Of a DNA stretch of 64,000 nucleotides, positions 31,673-41,872 are shown piece by piece. The stretch is from Caulobacter sp031457805 (GTDB lineage Bacteria > Pseudomonadota > Alphaproteobacteria > Caulobacterales > Caulobacteraceae): NCBI RefSeq assembly GCF_031457805.1, contig NZ_JAVDXI010000001.1, positions 496,001-560,000 of the forward strand. The letters run 5' to 3'. Under the pieces are notes generated by a model. It saw only the letters and a list, made by a program, of their open reading frames with translations, made no database searches and had not been told where the DNA came from. A program made the position numbers and the translations under genes. The number at the start of each line of letters is the position of its first letter. Position 1 is the first letter of the stretch.

Positions 31673-31709
31673 TTGAACCCGCCAAGACGGGTCCGTCCCC
31701 CCACGGGAC

Positions 31710-33215
31710 TTAGAATTCTTCCCAATCGCTGGACGGCGCGACCGCGACAGCAGCCGAGCCGGGGCGCGCATAGGTCTGGACGTTAGCGCGCGGTGCGGCG
31801 ACGGGCGGGGCCGCGCGAGGTGCAGGCGCTTCTGGCCGATGCGCCGCGTAGGTGGCGCCTGTCTGGAAGCGTGAGACCTGCCGCGCCAAGTCCTGGGCCT
31901 CGCCGCGTAGCTGGGCGGCCGAAGTCGTGGCCTGTTCCACCATCGCGGCGTTCTGCTGCGTGACCTGATCCATTTGGTTCACGGCGGCGTTGACCTGGTT
32001 GAGACCTGTCGCTTGCTCCTGCGAGGATTCGGCGATCTCTCGGATGAGGGTGTCGATCTCGCCGACCTTGGTCACGATGTCAGTCAGCGCCTGACCGGTG
32101 TCGCCCACCAGGCGGACCCCGCGTTCAACCTGGGCGGTGCTGCTGGCGATGAGTTGCTTGATTTCCTTGGCGGCCTCGGCGGACCGCTGCGCCAGGCCCC
32201 GAACCTCCTGGGCCACGACCGCGAAGCCGCGACCAGCGTCGCCCGCTCGGGCGGCCTCTACGCCGGCGTTCAGAGCCAGCAGGTTGGTCTGGAAGGCGAT
32301 CTCGTCGATCACACCGATGATCTGAGTAATCTGGCCCGAGGATTTCTCGATCTCCCCCATGGCCGCGACGGCCTCGCGGACGACTTCGCCGGACCGGTCG
32401 GCCTCGCGGCTCGCCGAGGAGGCGGCGGCCGAGGCCTGTTTGGCGCCGTCGGCGCTGCGCTTGACCGTCGCGGTGATCTCGTCGAGCGCCGCGGCGGTCT
32501 CCTCCAGGCTGGCGGCCTGTTGTTCTGTTCGCTTCGAAAGGTCGTTTGAAGCGCTGGCGATCTCGGCCGCGCCGCTCTCCATGCCGCCAGCGGCCTCGGC
32601 GATCGCGCCCATGGCCTGTGTGAGGCTGTCGACCGCCGCATTGAAGTCGGCCTTGAGACGGGCGTACCGCTCATCGAAATGCGCGTCGATCCGAGCCGTG
32701 AGGTCGCCTTGCGCCAGGCGCTGAAGGCTGGCGGCGAGCGCGGAGACGACCTCGTCCTGCTCCCGGCGGATAGCGTCTCGCTCACGCTCGCTTTCCAGCC
32801 GTTCGGTCTCGATCTCAGTAATGTCCGCAGCGAACTTGATGATCTTGGTCAGCTTGCCGTGGCGGTCGAACACAGGATTGTACGAGGCTTGGATCCAGAT
32901 CTCACGGCCGCCCTTGCCAACGCGCTTGAACTTCCCGGCGAGGAACTCGCCGGCGTTCAGGCGGCGCCAGAAATCGCGGTAGTCGGCGCTGGCGGCGTAG
33001 TCGGAGTCGACGAACAGGCTATGGGCGCGACCCTGGATCTCGCCCAACCCATAGCCCACCGTGCGCAGGAAGTTATCGTTCGCCGTGATGATCGAGCCGT
33101 CGAGGTTGAACTCGATCACGGCCTGCGAACGCTGGATAGCGGCGAAGACGCCTTCCAGCTCGCAAATGCGGCTGGCCTGGTCGCTCGCTTCGCGGCCGAT
33201 GGAGAACAGAGCCAT
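31710..33215 (-). CDS. Cytoplasmic PAS-domain methyl-accepting chemotaxis protein
   Basis: A 501-residue chemoreceptor without membrane helices. A PAS domain (about 15-135: AVIEFNLDGSIITANDNFL and YNPVFDRHGKLTKIIKFAAD) is followed by a HAMP-like segment (LAQGDLTARIDAHFDERY). A long MCP signalling coiled coil follows, with the hairpin tip DEIAFQTNLLALNAGVEAAR. The C-terminus ends in DWEEF, which fits the tethering pentapeptide for CheR/CheB (W-x-x-F). Start 33215 (MALFSIGREA) is preferred; an open extension upstream is basic and not family-like. A soluble PAS receptor suggests sensing of redox, haem or a metabolite. Confidence 0.92.
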   Translation of the reverse strand: MALFSIGREASDQASRICELEGVFAAIQRSQAVIEFNLDGSIITANDNFLRTVGYGLGEIQGRAHSLFVDSDYAASADYRDFWRRLNAGEFLAGKFKRVGKGGREIWIQASYNPVFDRHGKLTKIIKFAADITEIETERLESERERDAIRREQDEVVSALAASLQRLAQGDLTARIDAHFDERYARLKADFNAAVDSLTQAMGAIAEAAGGMESGAAEIASASNDLSKRTEQQAASLEETAAALDEITATVKRSADGAKQASAAASSASREADRSGEVVREAVAAMGEIEKSSGQITQIIGVIDEIAFQTNLLALNAGVEAARAGDAGRGFAVVAQEVRGLAQRSAEAAKEIKQLIASSTAQVERGVRLVGDTGQALTDIVTKVGEIDTLIREIAESSQEQATGLNQVNAAVNQMDQVTQQNAAMVEQATTSAAQLRGEAQDLARQVSRFQTGATYAAHRPEAPAPRAAPPVAAPRANVQTYARPGSAAVAVAPSSDWEEF

Positions 33216-33398
33216 TCGAGGTCTCGGTGGTTGCTTCTTGGAGCGTAACCACTCGACGCGCATGGCTAATGAGCCACTAATGCGTCCGTTATGCGCGCAT
33301 TATCCCGGAACGCGGTTCTCCGATCGCCATCCAGGGTGGAAGTTCGGCGAGGCGGGACAACCTTTGCGGACATGCGAACGCGCGTCGCCGAATCGATG

Positions 33399-34154
33399 TC
33401 AGGCGTCGATCGACGGCGATTCCTGGCCGCGTTCCTTGAAGCGAATGACGCCCTTGGGAGCCTCGCGATCGGTGCGAAGCAGGTCGACGATGAACGGCGC
33501 GATCGTCTCCGGGGCCGGGACGGTCGCCGGATTCTCGCCGGGGAAGGCGGCCGACCGCATCTTGGTGCGCATGGCGCCTGGATCGACGCAGAAGGCGCGC
33601 ACCGGGGTGTTCTCCATCTCGTCCGCATAGACGTCGACGATCGCCTCCAGCGCCGCCTTGGTGGCGGCGTAAGCGCCCCAGAAAGCGGGCCGAGTCTTGG
33701 CGACGCTGCTGGAGAAGAACAGGGCGCGACCGGCGTCCGAGGCGCGCAGCAACGGGTCCATGGCGCGGATCAGGCGCCAGTTAGCGGTCAGATTGGTCGA
33801 CACAATCATGTCCCAGCCCTTGGGCTCCAGGTGGCTGACCGGCGTCAAGGGGCCTAGGACGCCGGCCGCGCCGACCAGGATATCAAGCTTCCCCCAGCGC
33901 TGGTGTATGGCCGCGCCCAGGTGGTCCAGACCGTCTGGCTCGCGCAGGTCCAGCGGCACGAGCGTCGCGCGCTCGCCGGTCGCCTGCAGGATCGCGTCGT
34001 CCAGCGCCTCCAGAGCGCCTTGCGTCCGCCCCAAAGCAATCACATGCGCGCCGGCCTTGGCCAGGCCCAGAGCCACGGCTTCGCCGATGCCGCGCGTGGC
34101 GCCGGTGACAAGAGCGATGCGGCCGGCCAGCGGCTTGGAGGAGTCGGAAGTCAT
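33399..34154 (-). CDS. Short-chain dehydrogenase/reductase
   Basis: A 251-residue classical SDR. The cofactor motif is LVTGATRGIGEAVA, the structural VGAAGVLG replaces the usual NNAG, and the catalytic Ser (FFSSSVAK) and Y-x3-K (YAATKAA) are present. It resembles the YciK-like group. Substrate is unknown. It stands alone between the chemoreceptor and the transporter gene. Confidence 0.88.
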   Translation of the reverse strand: MTSDSSKPLAGRIALVTGATRGIGEAVALGLAKAGAHVIALGRTQGALEALDDAILQATGERATLVPLDLREPDGLDHLGAAIHQRWGKLDILVGAAGVLGPLTPVSHLEPKGWDMIVSTNLTANWRLIRAMDPLLRASDAGRALFFSSSVAKTRPAFWGAYAATKAALEAIVDVYADEMENTPVRAFCVDPGAMRTKMRSAAFPGENPATVPAPETIAPFIVDLLRTDREAPKGVIRFKERGQESPSIDA

Positions 34155-34202
34155 GGGCGCGTTCTAGAGCAGGGAAGTCGAAACGAAAACCGCCGGAAGC
34201 CC

Positions 34203-35189
34203 TTAAGCCTCCGCGATGGCCGGCGGCCGCTTGGCGTAGTGCTGAGCGATCACCGAGCAGGCCATCAACTGGATCTGGTGGAAGATCATCAGCGGCAGCA
34301 CGATGACTCCCGCCGTCGGACCGGGGAACAGGATCCCCGCCATGGGCACGCCGGTCGCCATGCTCTTCTTGGAGCCGCAGAACATGATCGTGATCTCGTC
34401 TTCCTTCGAGAAGCCGAGCGCGCGCGCCCCATAGGTCGTGGCGGCCAGCACGATCGCCAGCAGCACGCAGCAGGCGATCAACAGGATGGCCATCTCGACG
34501 GCCGAGACCTTGCTCCAGATACCGCCGACGACAGCCTCGCTGAAGGCGGCGTAGACGACCAGCAGGATCGAGCCGCGATCGACATAGCCGACCAGCTGCT
34601 TGTGCTTCTCGACCCATTTGGCGACCAGCGGGCGCGCCAGTTGGCCCAGGATGAAGGGCAGGAGCAGTTGGACGATGATGTCCTGGATCGACTTCCAGCC
34701 GCCGGCCGCGCCGCCTTGGGTGTGCATCAGGACACTGACCAGCACCGGCGTGATGAAGATGCCAAACAGGTTCGAGGCCGACGCCGCGCAGACCGCAGCG
34801 GCGACATTGCCTCGCGCGATCGAGGTGAAGGCGATCGATGACTGCACCGTCGAGGGCAGGCAGCACAGGAACAGCATGCCGGCCGCCAGGGTCGACGACA
34901 GGACGCCCAGCTTGCTGGCCACGAGGCCCAGCACTGGGAACATCCCGAAGGTGAAGGCCAGGATCGTCAGGTGCAGGCGCCAGTGGGTGACGCCGGCCAC
35001 AACCGCCTCGCGCGACAGCTTCGCGCCGTGCAGGAAGAACAGCAGGGCGATCGCCAGCTTGACGATGACTGAAAGCCCTTCGGCCGCCACGCCGCGCACG
35101 GGCAGCACTGAGGCCAGAACGACCATGCCGAACAGGGCGATGACGTAGGGCTCGATCTTCAGCTTATCGAGCAGGCTCTTGAAACCCAT
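34203..35189 (-). CDS. Bile acid:sodium symporter-like (SBF-like) transporter
   Basis: A 328-residue membrane protein with about ten helices. Family-typical segments are FFLHGAKLSREAVVAGVTHWRLH, LPSTVQSSIAFTSIARGN and MFCGSKKSMATGVPMAGILF. ATG 35189 has GAGGA upstream; that sequence lies in the 3' arm of the purF terminator hairpin, so initiation may be affected by folding. A leading TTG at 35195 is less likely. The transported substrate is unknown; the family moves organic anions with sodium. Confidence 0.87.
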   Translation of the reverse strand: MGFKSLLDKLKIEPYVIALFGMVVLASVLPVRGVAAEGLSVIVKLAIALLFFLHGAKLSREAVVAGVTHWRLHLTILAFTFGMFPVLGLVASKLGVLSSTLAAGMLFLCCLPSTVQSSIAFTSIARGNVAAAVCAASASNLFGIFITPVLVSVLMHTQGGAAGGWKSIQDIIVQLLLPFILGQLARPLVAKWVEKHKQLVGYVDRGSILLVVYAAFSEAVVGGIWSKVSAVEMAILLIACCVLLAIVLAATTYGARALGFSKEDEITIMFCGSKKSMATGVPMAGILFPGPTAGVIVLPLMIFHQIQLMACSVIAQHYAKRPPAIAEA

Positions 35190-35198
35190 GGACAAAAT

Positions 35199-35229
35199 CC
35201 TCGTCCCGCCCAGTCGTGGCGGGACGAGG
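35199..35229 (-). terminator. purF terminator hairpin that also covers the next gene's ribosome binding site
   Basis: CCTCGTCCCGCC (35199-35210) and GGCGGGACGAGG (35218-35229) form a perfect 12-bp stem with a seven-base loop, followed on the minus strand by ATTTTG. It lies seven bases after purF. Its 3' arm contains the GACGAGGA that serves as the Shine-Dalgarno for the transporter gene starting at 35189. Confidence 0.75.
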
Positions 35230-35235
35230 GATATG

Positions 35236-36738
35236 TCACGCGCTGACCAGCAGCGAAAGCTGCTTGTCGTTGGTTTCGTTACGTCCTTCGGCGATCTCGC
35301 GATCCGTCAGGCGGGTCGGATAGTCGCCGGTGAAGTAGTGATCAGTGAACTGCGGCGTCGCCGGATCGCGGGGACCGGCTTCCAGAGCGTCGTAGAGCCC
35401 GTCCACGGACAGGAAGCCCAGGGAGTCGACTTCGAGGAACTTGGCCATCTCCTCCAGCGACTTGTTGGCCGCCAGCAGCTGCTCGCGCTCGGGCATGTCG
35501 ATGCCATAGAAGTCGGGCCACTTGATCGGCGGGCTGGCCGAACGGAGGTGAACCTCCTTGGCGCCGGCCTCGCGGACCATGCGGACGATCTTCAGCGAGG
35601 TGGTGCCGCGGACAATCGAGTCGTCGATCAGCACCACGCGCTTGCCGGCCAGGATCGCGCGGTTGGGGCTGTGCTTCATCCGAACGCCCAACTCGCGGAC
35701 GCCCTGGGTGGGCTGGATGAAGGTGCGGCCGACATAGTGGTTGCGGATGATGCCCATTTCGAAGGGCAGGCCGCTCTCCTGCGCGTAACCGAGCGCGGCC
35801 GGCACGCCGCTGTCGGGCACCGGCACCACGACGTCGGCGTCGACGCCGGTTTCCTTGGCCAGGTTCATGCCCATGCGCTTGCGCACGCCATAGACCGAGC
35901 GGCCGTTCACGACGCTGTCGGGACGCGCGAAGTAGACGTATTCGAACACGCACGGGCGCGCCGGTTTGGTCTGGAAGGGCTTGGTGGAGGTGATGCCGGT
36001 CTCCTCGATCACCACCATCTCGCCGTGCTCGATGTCGCGCACGAAGCGGGCGCCGATCATGTCGAGGGCGCAGGTCTCCGAGGCCAGGACCGGCTTGCCG
36101 TCCAGGTCGCCCAGCACCAGCGGGCGGATGCCCAGCGGGTCGCGCATGCCGATCATCTTCTTGTTGGTGATCGCCACCAGGGCGTAGCCGCCCTCGATCT
36201 GGCTGACCGCGTCGACGAAACGGTCGACGATCTTGGCCTTCCGCGAGCGGGCGATCAGATGAAGGATCACCTCGCTGTCCGAGGTCGATTGGAAGATCGC
36301 GCCTTCCTGCACCAGGCGCTCGCGCAGGGTCAGGAAATTGGTCAGGTTGCCGTTGTGGGCGATCGCGACGCCGCCGGTTTCCAGATCGGCGAACATCGGT
36401 TGGACGTTGCGGATGCCCGCGCCGCCGGCCGTCGAATAGCGGGTGTGGCCGATAGCCAAGGCGCCCGGCAGGCGTTGGACGAGATCGGCGCCAGTGAACG
36501 CGTCGCCGACATGGCCCATGTGACGCTCGGTGTGGAAGCGGGCCCCGTCGAAGGCGGCGATGCCGCAGGCCTCCTGGCCGCGGTGCTGCAGAGCGTGCAG
36601 GCCCAGCGCTGCGATGGCGGCGGCGTCGCGCACGCCGAACACGCCGAAGACCCCGCATTCCAGGCGGAGGGTGTCATCCTCCGGGTCGCGCCAGAGCGTG
36701 GATGAGTAGCGGTCGGTCGACTGGCCCAGGAAGGTCAT
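35236..36738 (-). CDS. purF: Amidophosphoribosyltransferase
   Basis: A 500-residue enzyme that makes 5-phosphoribosylamine from PRPP and glutamine, the first step of purine synthesis. A 27-residue propeptide precedes the glutaminase nucleophile Cys28 (LECGVFGVFG). Ntn-domain segments HRGQEACGI, GHTRYSTAG and HNGNLTN are followed by the PRTase domain with VVLIDDSIVRGTT. It overlaps the upstream cvpA-type gene by four bases, a classic pairing. Confidence 0.97.
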   Translation of the reverse strand: MTFLGQSTDRYSSTLWRDPEDDTLRLECGVFGVFGVRDAAAIAALGLHALQHRGQEACGIAAFDGARFHTERHMGHVGDAFTGADLVQRLPGALAIGHTRYSTAGGAGIRNVQPMFADLETGGVAIAHNGNLTNFLTLRERLVQEGAIFQSTSDSEVILHLIARSRKAKIVDRFVDAVSQIEGGYALVAITNKKMIGMRDPLGIRPLVLGDLDGKPVLASETCALDMIGARFVRDIEHGEMVVIEETGITSTKPFQTKPARPCVFEYVYFARPDSVVNGRSVYGVRKRMGMNLAKETGVDADVVVPVPDSGVPAALGYAQESGLPFEMGIIRNHYVGRTFIQPTQGVRELGVRMKHSPNRAILAGKRVVLIDDSIVRGTTSLKIVRMVREAGAKEVHLRSASPPIKWPDFYGIDMPEREQLLAANKSLEEMAKFLEVDSLGFLSVDGLYDALEAGPRDPATPQFTDHYFTGDYPTRLTDREIAEGRNETNDKQLSLLVSA

Positions 36739-37348
36739 CGCGATTTCTCCACCAGGTCGTCGAGGTTACGACGCTGGTTTTCATCATAGCCTTTTCCCGA
36801 CGATTCCTCGCCGGACGTATTGTCGCCGCCGTCCTTGACGGCGTCCTTGATCGCGGGCGCGATCTTGCCGGCCAGGGCCTTGCCCTTCGGGGCGAAGACC
36901 TTGAGCACGGTCCCGCTCACTTCCGACAGCGGATAGAAAATCGAGTCCTCGACCCAGCGCGGCATGCGGTCCGGCGGCGTCGCCAGATGCAGCAGCAGAT
37001 TGAAGACGCCCAGGATCACCAGCGCCCGGATCAGGCCGAAGCTGGCGCCGACCGCCTGGTCGAGGATCCCGGCCGAGGTGTCGTGCAGGCTGGCGGTGAT
37101 CCGCCCGCCGATCAGGCGGACGATCAGGAAAACGATGACGAACACCACCAGCACCGCTGTGGCGGTCGCCGCCCAGTCGGGGTCCATCAACTCGCGGAAC
37201 AACGGACCGGTGATGCGCAGCCCAAACAGGGCGATGGCGGCGGCGACGATGAAGGATAACGCCGAGGTCAGCTCCCGCGAGGCGCCGCGCACCCAACCGG
37301 TGACGCCGGAAACCAGCAGCAGAAGGCCCGCGATGATGTCGAACGGCG

Positions 37349-37352
<4 letters not shown>
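36735..37352 (-). CDS. cvpA: CvpA-family membrane protein
   Basis: A 205-residue protein with about four N-terminal membrane helices (FDIIAGLLLLVSGVTGWVRG, then SFIVAAAIALFG and VLVVFVIVFLIVRLIGG) and a hydrophilic tail ending KGYDENQRRNLDDLVEKSR. CvpA is required for colicin V production in E. coli and for envelope stress tolerance, and often precedes purF. It overlaps radA (36735 and 37349-37352 junctions are both ATGA type), so radA-cvpA-purF form one operon. Confidence 0.9.
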
Positions 37353-38731
<1,379 letters not shown>

Positions 38732-38801
38732 GAGGTCTCCTGATTCTCGGATACGGGGAGACTACAGGTTGGGGGCGCGCTGCGCCAAAGACGGACGTGG
38801 C

Positions 38802-39896
38802 CTAAAGGGGCGTCCCGACATAGCGGCGGGCGCTGCGCATCGAGAGTCTGGTCAGGCGCTCATAGGCGGAGGTCCCGGCGGCCTCTGCGGCGTCGTCCAC
38901 CGGCAGATTGCGGCCAAACAGCTCGACCATCGCGCCGGGACGGGCCGCGTCGCAGTCGGTGACGTCCACCGCGATGAGATCCATCGACACCCGGCCAAGC
39001 ATCGGCCGCCGAGCGCCGTCGAACCAGACCTCGCCTCGGGGGAAGGCGGCGCGGGGGACGCCGTCTGCGTAGCCGGCCGCTATGATGGCGACGCGGGTAT
39101 TGTCGGCGGCGGTCCAACCTGCGCCATAGCCGATGGTCTCGCCGCGCGGGACGACGCGGACCTGCAGGATCGGCGCTTCGATCGTCGCCACCGCCCGGAT
39201 CTCAGGGTGAGGCTTGGCCTCCGGGCCGCCGCCGTAGAGGCTGATCCCGGGGCGAGCCTGATCGAAGCGGTAGGCCTCGCCCAGAAACAGTCCGCCGGAG
39301 TTGGCGAGGCTGCGTTTGACGCCTGGCAACAGCGCTGTGGCCTCCTGGAAGCGCTCAAGTTGCCTACCGTTTTGCGGATGTGCAGGCTCGTCGGCGCAGG
39401 CCAGGTGACTGACGACGAGTTCCAGGTCCAGGCGCTTCAGGCGGTCGATGGAGCCCACCAGAACCTTCAGTTCTTCTGGGCGCAGGCCCAAGCGGTTCAT
39501 GCCCGTGTCGATGTGCAGGGCTGCGCGCAGACGTCCCGAGCGCGCCTGAACGTTCCAGGCTTCGACCTGCGGAAGGCTGTTGAGGACGGGGATCAACTTA
39601 GCGCCCTCAAGCGTGTCGCCTGAGCCCGGCGTCGCGCCGTCCAGCACATAGATCGTGGCTTCGCGGTCGCCCAGCGACTGGCGCAGGGACACCCCTTCGG
39701 CCAGTCGCGCGACATAGAAACTGCGCGCGCCCTCGGTCCAGAGGCGGTCGGCGACCGGACCAGCGCCGAGGCCATAGGCGTCCGCCTTCACCGCCGGCGC
39801 CACCTCGGCGTCGCCGGCCCGCGCGCGCAAGGCCGCATAGTTGTGCGCCAGGGCGTCAAGGTCGATCGTGATGCGGGTGTCGTGGGCGTCGGTCAC
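38802..39896 (-). CDS. alr: Alanine racemase
   Basis: A 364-residue fold-III PLP enzyme that interconverts L- and D-alanine for peptidoglycan. The PLP lysine is Lys37 in PAVKADAYGLGAG, and the second catalytic Tyr lies in GETIGYGAGW. Other family blocks are HIDTGMNRLGL, RPGISLYGG and GRVSMDLIAVDVTD. It is monocistronic in appearance. Confidence 0.95.
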   Translation of the reverse strand: MTDAHDTRITIDLDALAHNYAALRARAGDAEVAPAVKADAYGLGAGPVADRLWTEGARSFYVARLAEGVSLRQSLGDREATIYVLDGATPGSGDTLEGAKLIPVLNSLPQVEAWNVQARSGRLRAALHIDTGMNRLGLRPEELKVLVGSIDRLKRLDLELVVSHLACADEPAHPQNGRQLERFQEATALLPGVKRSLANSGGLFLGEAYRFDQARPGISLYGGGPEAKPHPEIRAVATIEAPILQVRVVPRGETIGYGAGWTAADNTRVAIIAAGYADGVPRAAFPRGEVWFDGARRPMLGRVSMDLIAVDVTDCDAARPGAMVELFGRNLPVDDAAEAAGTSAYERLTRLSMRSARRYVGTPL

Positions 39897-39935
39897 GGCT
39901 TGGGCCTAGCCGACACGGCTCTCGGGTTCAACGAA

Positions 39936-40622
39936 TTAACCCGGGTGCGCGAGCAGGAACTTGGCCACGAGGTTCTCCACGCCCGAGGCGATGATCTGCA
40001 CGCCGATGCAGAGCAGCAGGAACGCCACCAGCCGTGAGAGCACCCGCGCCCCAGATGGTCCCAGCAGGCGCATCACCTGACCCGAGGCGCTGTAGCAAAG
40101 CCAGACCAGCACTGCGACCAGCGCGGCCGCGAGGCCGGCGCCGATGAAGAATGGGGCCACGGCGTCGCCTTCGGTGGGGCGCTGGGAGGATAGGGCGATC
40201 GCCACAGAGATCGAGCCGGGACCGGTCGTGAACGGCATGGTCAGCGGGAAGAAAGCCACGTCATGGTGGCTTTGGGCCGGCTCGGTCTGGTTGGCCTTGC
40301 GATCTTCGTTCTCTTCGGGGTCCATCAACAAGCCCCAGGCGCGGATCGCCACCACAAGGCCGCCAGCGACCCGCAGCGCGCCGATGCTAACGCCAAAGAA
40401 GTTGAGTATGTAGCCGCCCAGAAGCAGCGAGCCCAACAGCACCAAGAACGCATAGAAGCCGATGGCTCGGGCCAGCTTCAGCCGTTCCGGGCGCGTGCGG
40501 TTGCCCATCGCCTGATCGAAGATCAGCGCCGCCCCGACCGGGTTGACGATCGAGAACAGCGCCGGGAACGCCAGCAGAAACGCGCCGATCAGGCTGGAGG
40601 TTGGCAGGGGGCTGAAGTCCAT
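39936..40622 (-). CDS. MarC-family integral membrane protein
   Basis: A 228-residue protein with six predicted helices of the MarC/UPF0056 family. It starts SSLIGAFLLAFPALFSIVNP and has the conserved FPLTMPFTTGPGSISVAIAL block. MarC proteins were once linked to multiple antibiotic resistance, but that link is not supported and the function is unknown. Confidence 0.88.
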   Translation of the reverse strand: MDFSPLPTSSLIGAFLLAFPALFSIVNPVGAALIFDQAMGNRTRPERLKLARAIGFYAFLVLLGSLLLGGYILNFFGVSIGALRVAGGLVVAIRAWGLLMDPEENEDRKANQTEPAQSHHDVAFFPLTMPFTTGPGSISVAIALSSQRPTEGDAVAPFFIGAGLAAALVAVLVWLCYSASGQVMRLLGPSGARVLSRLVAFLLLCIGVQIIASGVENLVAKFLLAHPG

Positions 40623-40682
40623 GTGACTCGTCCAGCGTGGGGCGGGCGGGACGGGGACGGTGCCGCGCTAGCCTCGGTAAAG

Positions 40683-41168
40683 TCAAACCTCTCCAGGCGG
40701 GGCGACGCCCAGGGCGTCGACAGCGCCTTGTTCAGTGGGCCACTGATCGAAGGACATCACGATCTGCTGAGCCGCAGCGTCGGCGATCAAAACACCGTCC
40801 GGCCGGCGAAAGTCGGCGCGGGTGGTGATCAGTTGGCGGGTTTGGGCCACGACGCGAGCCTCGACCACGAGCGCCTCGTTGCGCGACACCTTCAGGAAGT
40901 TCATCTGCAGGTTCACCGTTCGAAAGAGACGGTCGTGAGGGACGACCGTCATGGTCGCGAACGCCAGGACCTGGTCGGCCAAGGCGGCGAGATAGCCGCC
41001 GAAGAGAGAGCCGTCCGCCGTCGCGAGATCCGGGTCGGGTCGCCAGGACTTGCGAACCCAGCCGGCGCCCCAATCGTCGATGAGCCCCAGCTTCAAGGTG
41101 CGCACGATGGGGGGCGGGACCGCCGTTCCCGCCTTCAGGGAGTCCAGTCGCTCGGTCGCCCAGGTCAT
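40683..41168 (-). CDS. PaaI-like hotdog-fold thioesterase
   Basis: A 161-residue protein of the acyl-CoA thioesterase (4HBT/PaaI) type. The hotdog segment GSLFGGYLAALADQVLAFATMTV contains the helix and active-site region, followed by strands LMNFLKV-like (NLQMNFLKVSRNEALVVEARV). ATG 41168 has GGAAAGG seven bases upstream. It is divergent from a TetR-type gene with 97 bp between the starts, so that regulator may control it. Confidence 0.8.
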   Translation of the reverse strand: MTWATERLDSLKAGTAVPPPIVRTLKLGLIDDWGAGWVRKSWRPDPDLATADGSLFGGYLAALADQVLAFATMTVVPHDRLFRTVNLQMNFLKVSRNEALVVEARVVAQTRQLITTRADFRRPDGVLIADAAAQQIVMSFDQWPTEQGAVDALGVAPPGEV

Positions 41169-41265
41169 CGCATGGCCTTTCCGTTGTTGGTGCGGCCAGC
41201 ATAGGTTGGGCGGACGGCCCGGCTTACTCGACTTCGCGCGAGGCGGGCCGCTGAGCGGAGGGGGC

Positions 41266-41865
41266 ATGAAGCCTGTTGAAAAGGTTCGGAAATCGCCTCG
41301 GCAGAGCCGAGCCCAAGAGTCCGTCGATTGTATTCTTGAGGCTGCGGCTCGGATTTTGGAGGCCGAGGGGGAGGCCGGATTCACCACCAACGCCGTTGCG
41401 CAGTGCGCCGGCGTCAGCATCGGAACGCTCTACCGCTATTTCCCGGACAAGCGCGCTGTTCTGGTGGCGTTGGCCGAACGCGAGACCGAGACCCATCGCC
41501 AAGCGGTGATCGCGGCGGCGGTTGGGGAAAACCCCGCTGCGCGCGACCGGGCGCTGATCCGGGCCTTTGTCGGGGCCTTCGCGCGACGGGATAAGGCGCG
41601 CCGGATCGCGATGAAGGCCATGCTGGCCGAGGCCGATCACGCAGAACTCGCATCGCGTTTCGCCGACGCGGAGGTGGGGATCACCGACGCGCGAGGACGG
41701 CCGCTGACACGCGTCCAGGCCTTCGTTCTGGCGCGGGCGGTCCAAGGCGCGCTGCGGGCGGCGGTGCTGGAGGGCGCTGATTTTCTGCAGAGCCGCGAGT
41801 TCGAGGACGAACTCGTCCGCCTTGGCCGCAGCTATCTGGGGTTCGGGGTCGCCACGGCGCGATAG
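41266..41865 (+). CDS. TetR-family transcriptional regulator
   Basis: A 199-residue TetR-type protein. The N-terminal HTH has ILEAAARILEAEGEAGFTTN and AVAQCAGVSIGTLYRYFPDK; the C-terminal ligand domain has no recognised substrate signature. The start is supported by GCGGAGGGG one base upstream, somewhat close. It is divergent from the thioesterase gene and convergent with dnaB (seven-base gap). Local regulation of the thioesterase is inferred. Confidence 0.9.
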   Translation: MKPVEKVRKSPRQSRAQESVDCILEAAARILEAEGEAGFTTNAVAQCAGVSIGTLYRYFPDKRAVLVALAERETETHRQAVIAAAVGENPAARDRALIRAFVGAFARRDKARRIAMKAMLAEADHAELASRFADAEVGITDARGRPLTRVQAFVLARAVQGALRAAVLEGADFLQSREFEDELVRLGRSYLGFGVATAR

Positions 41866-41872
41866 GCCGATC

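Noticed and set aside
35179..36705. A 508-codon open frame on the plus strand opposite purF.
   Set aside because: It is a GC-rich antisense shadow with low-complexity Arg/Asp/Ala/Gly composition and no family motif, while purF is certain on the other strand.
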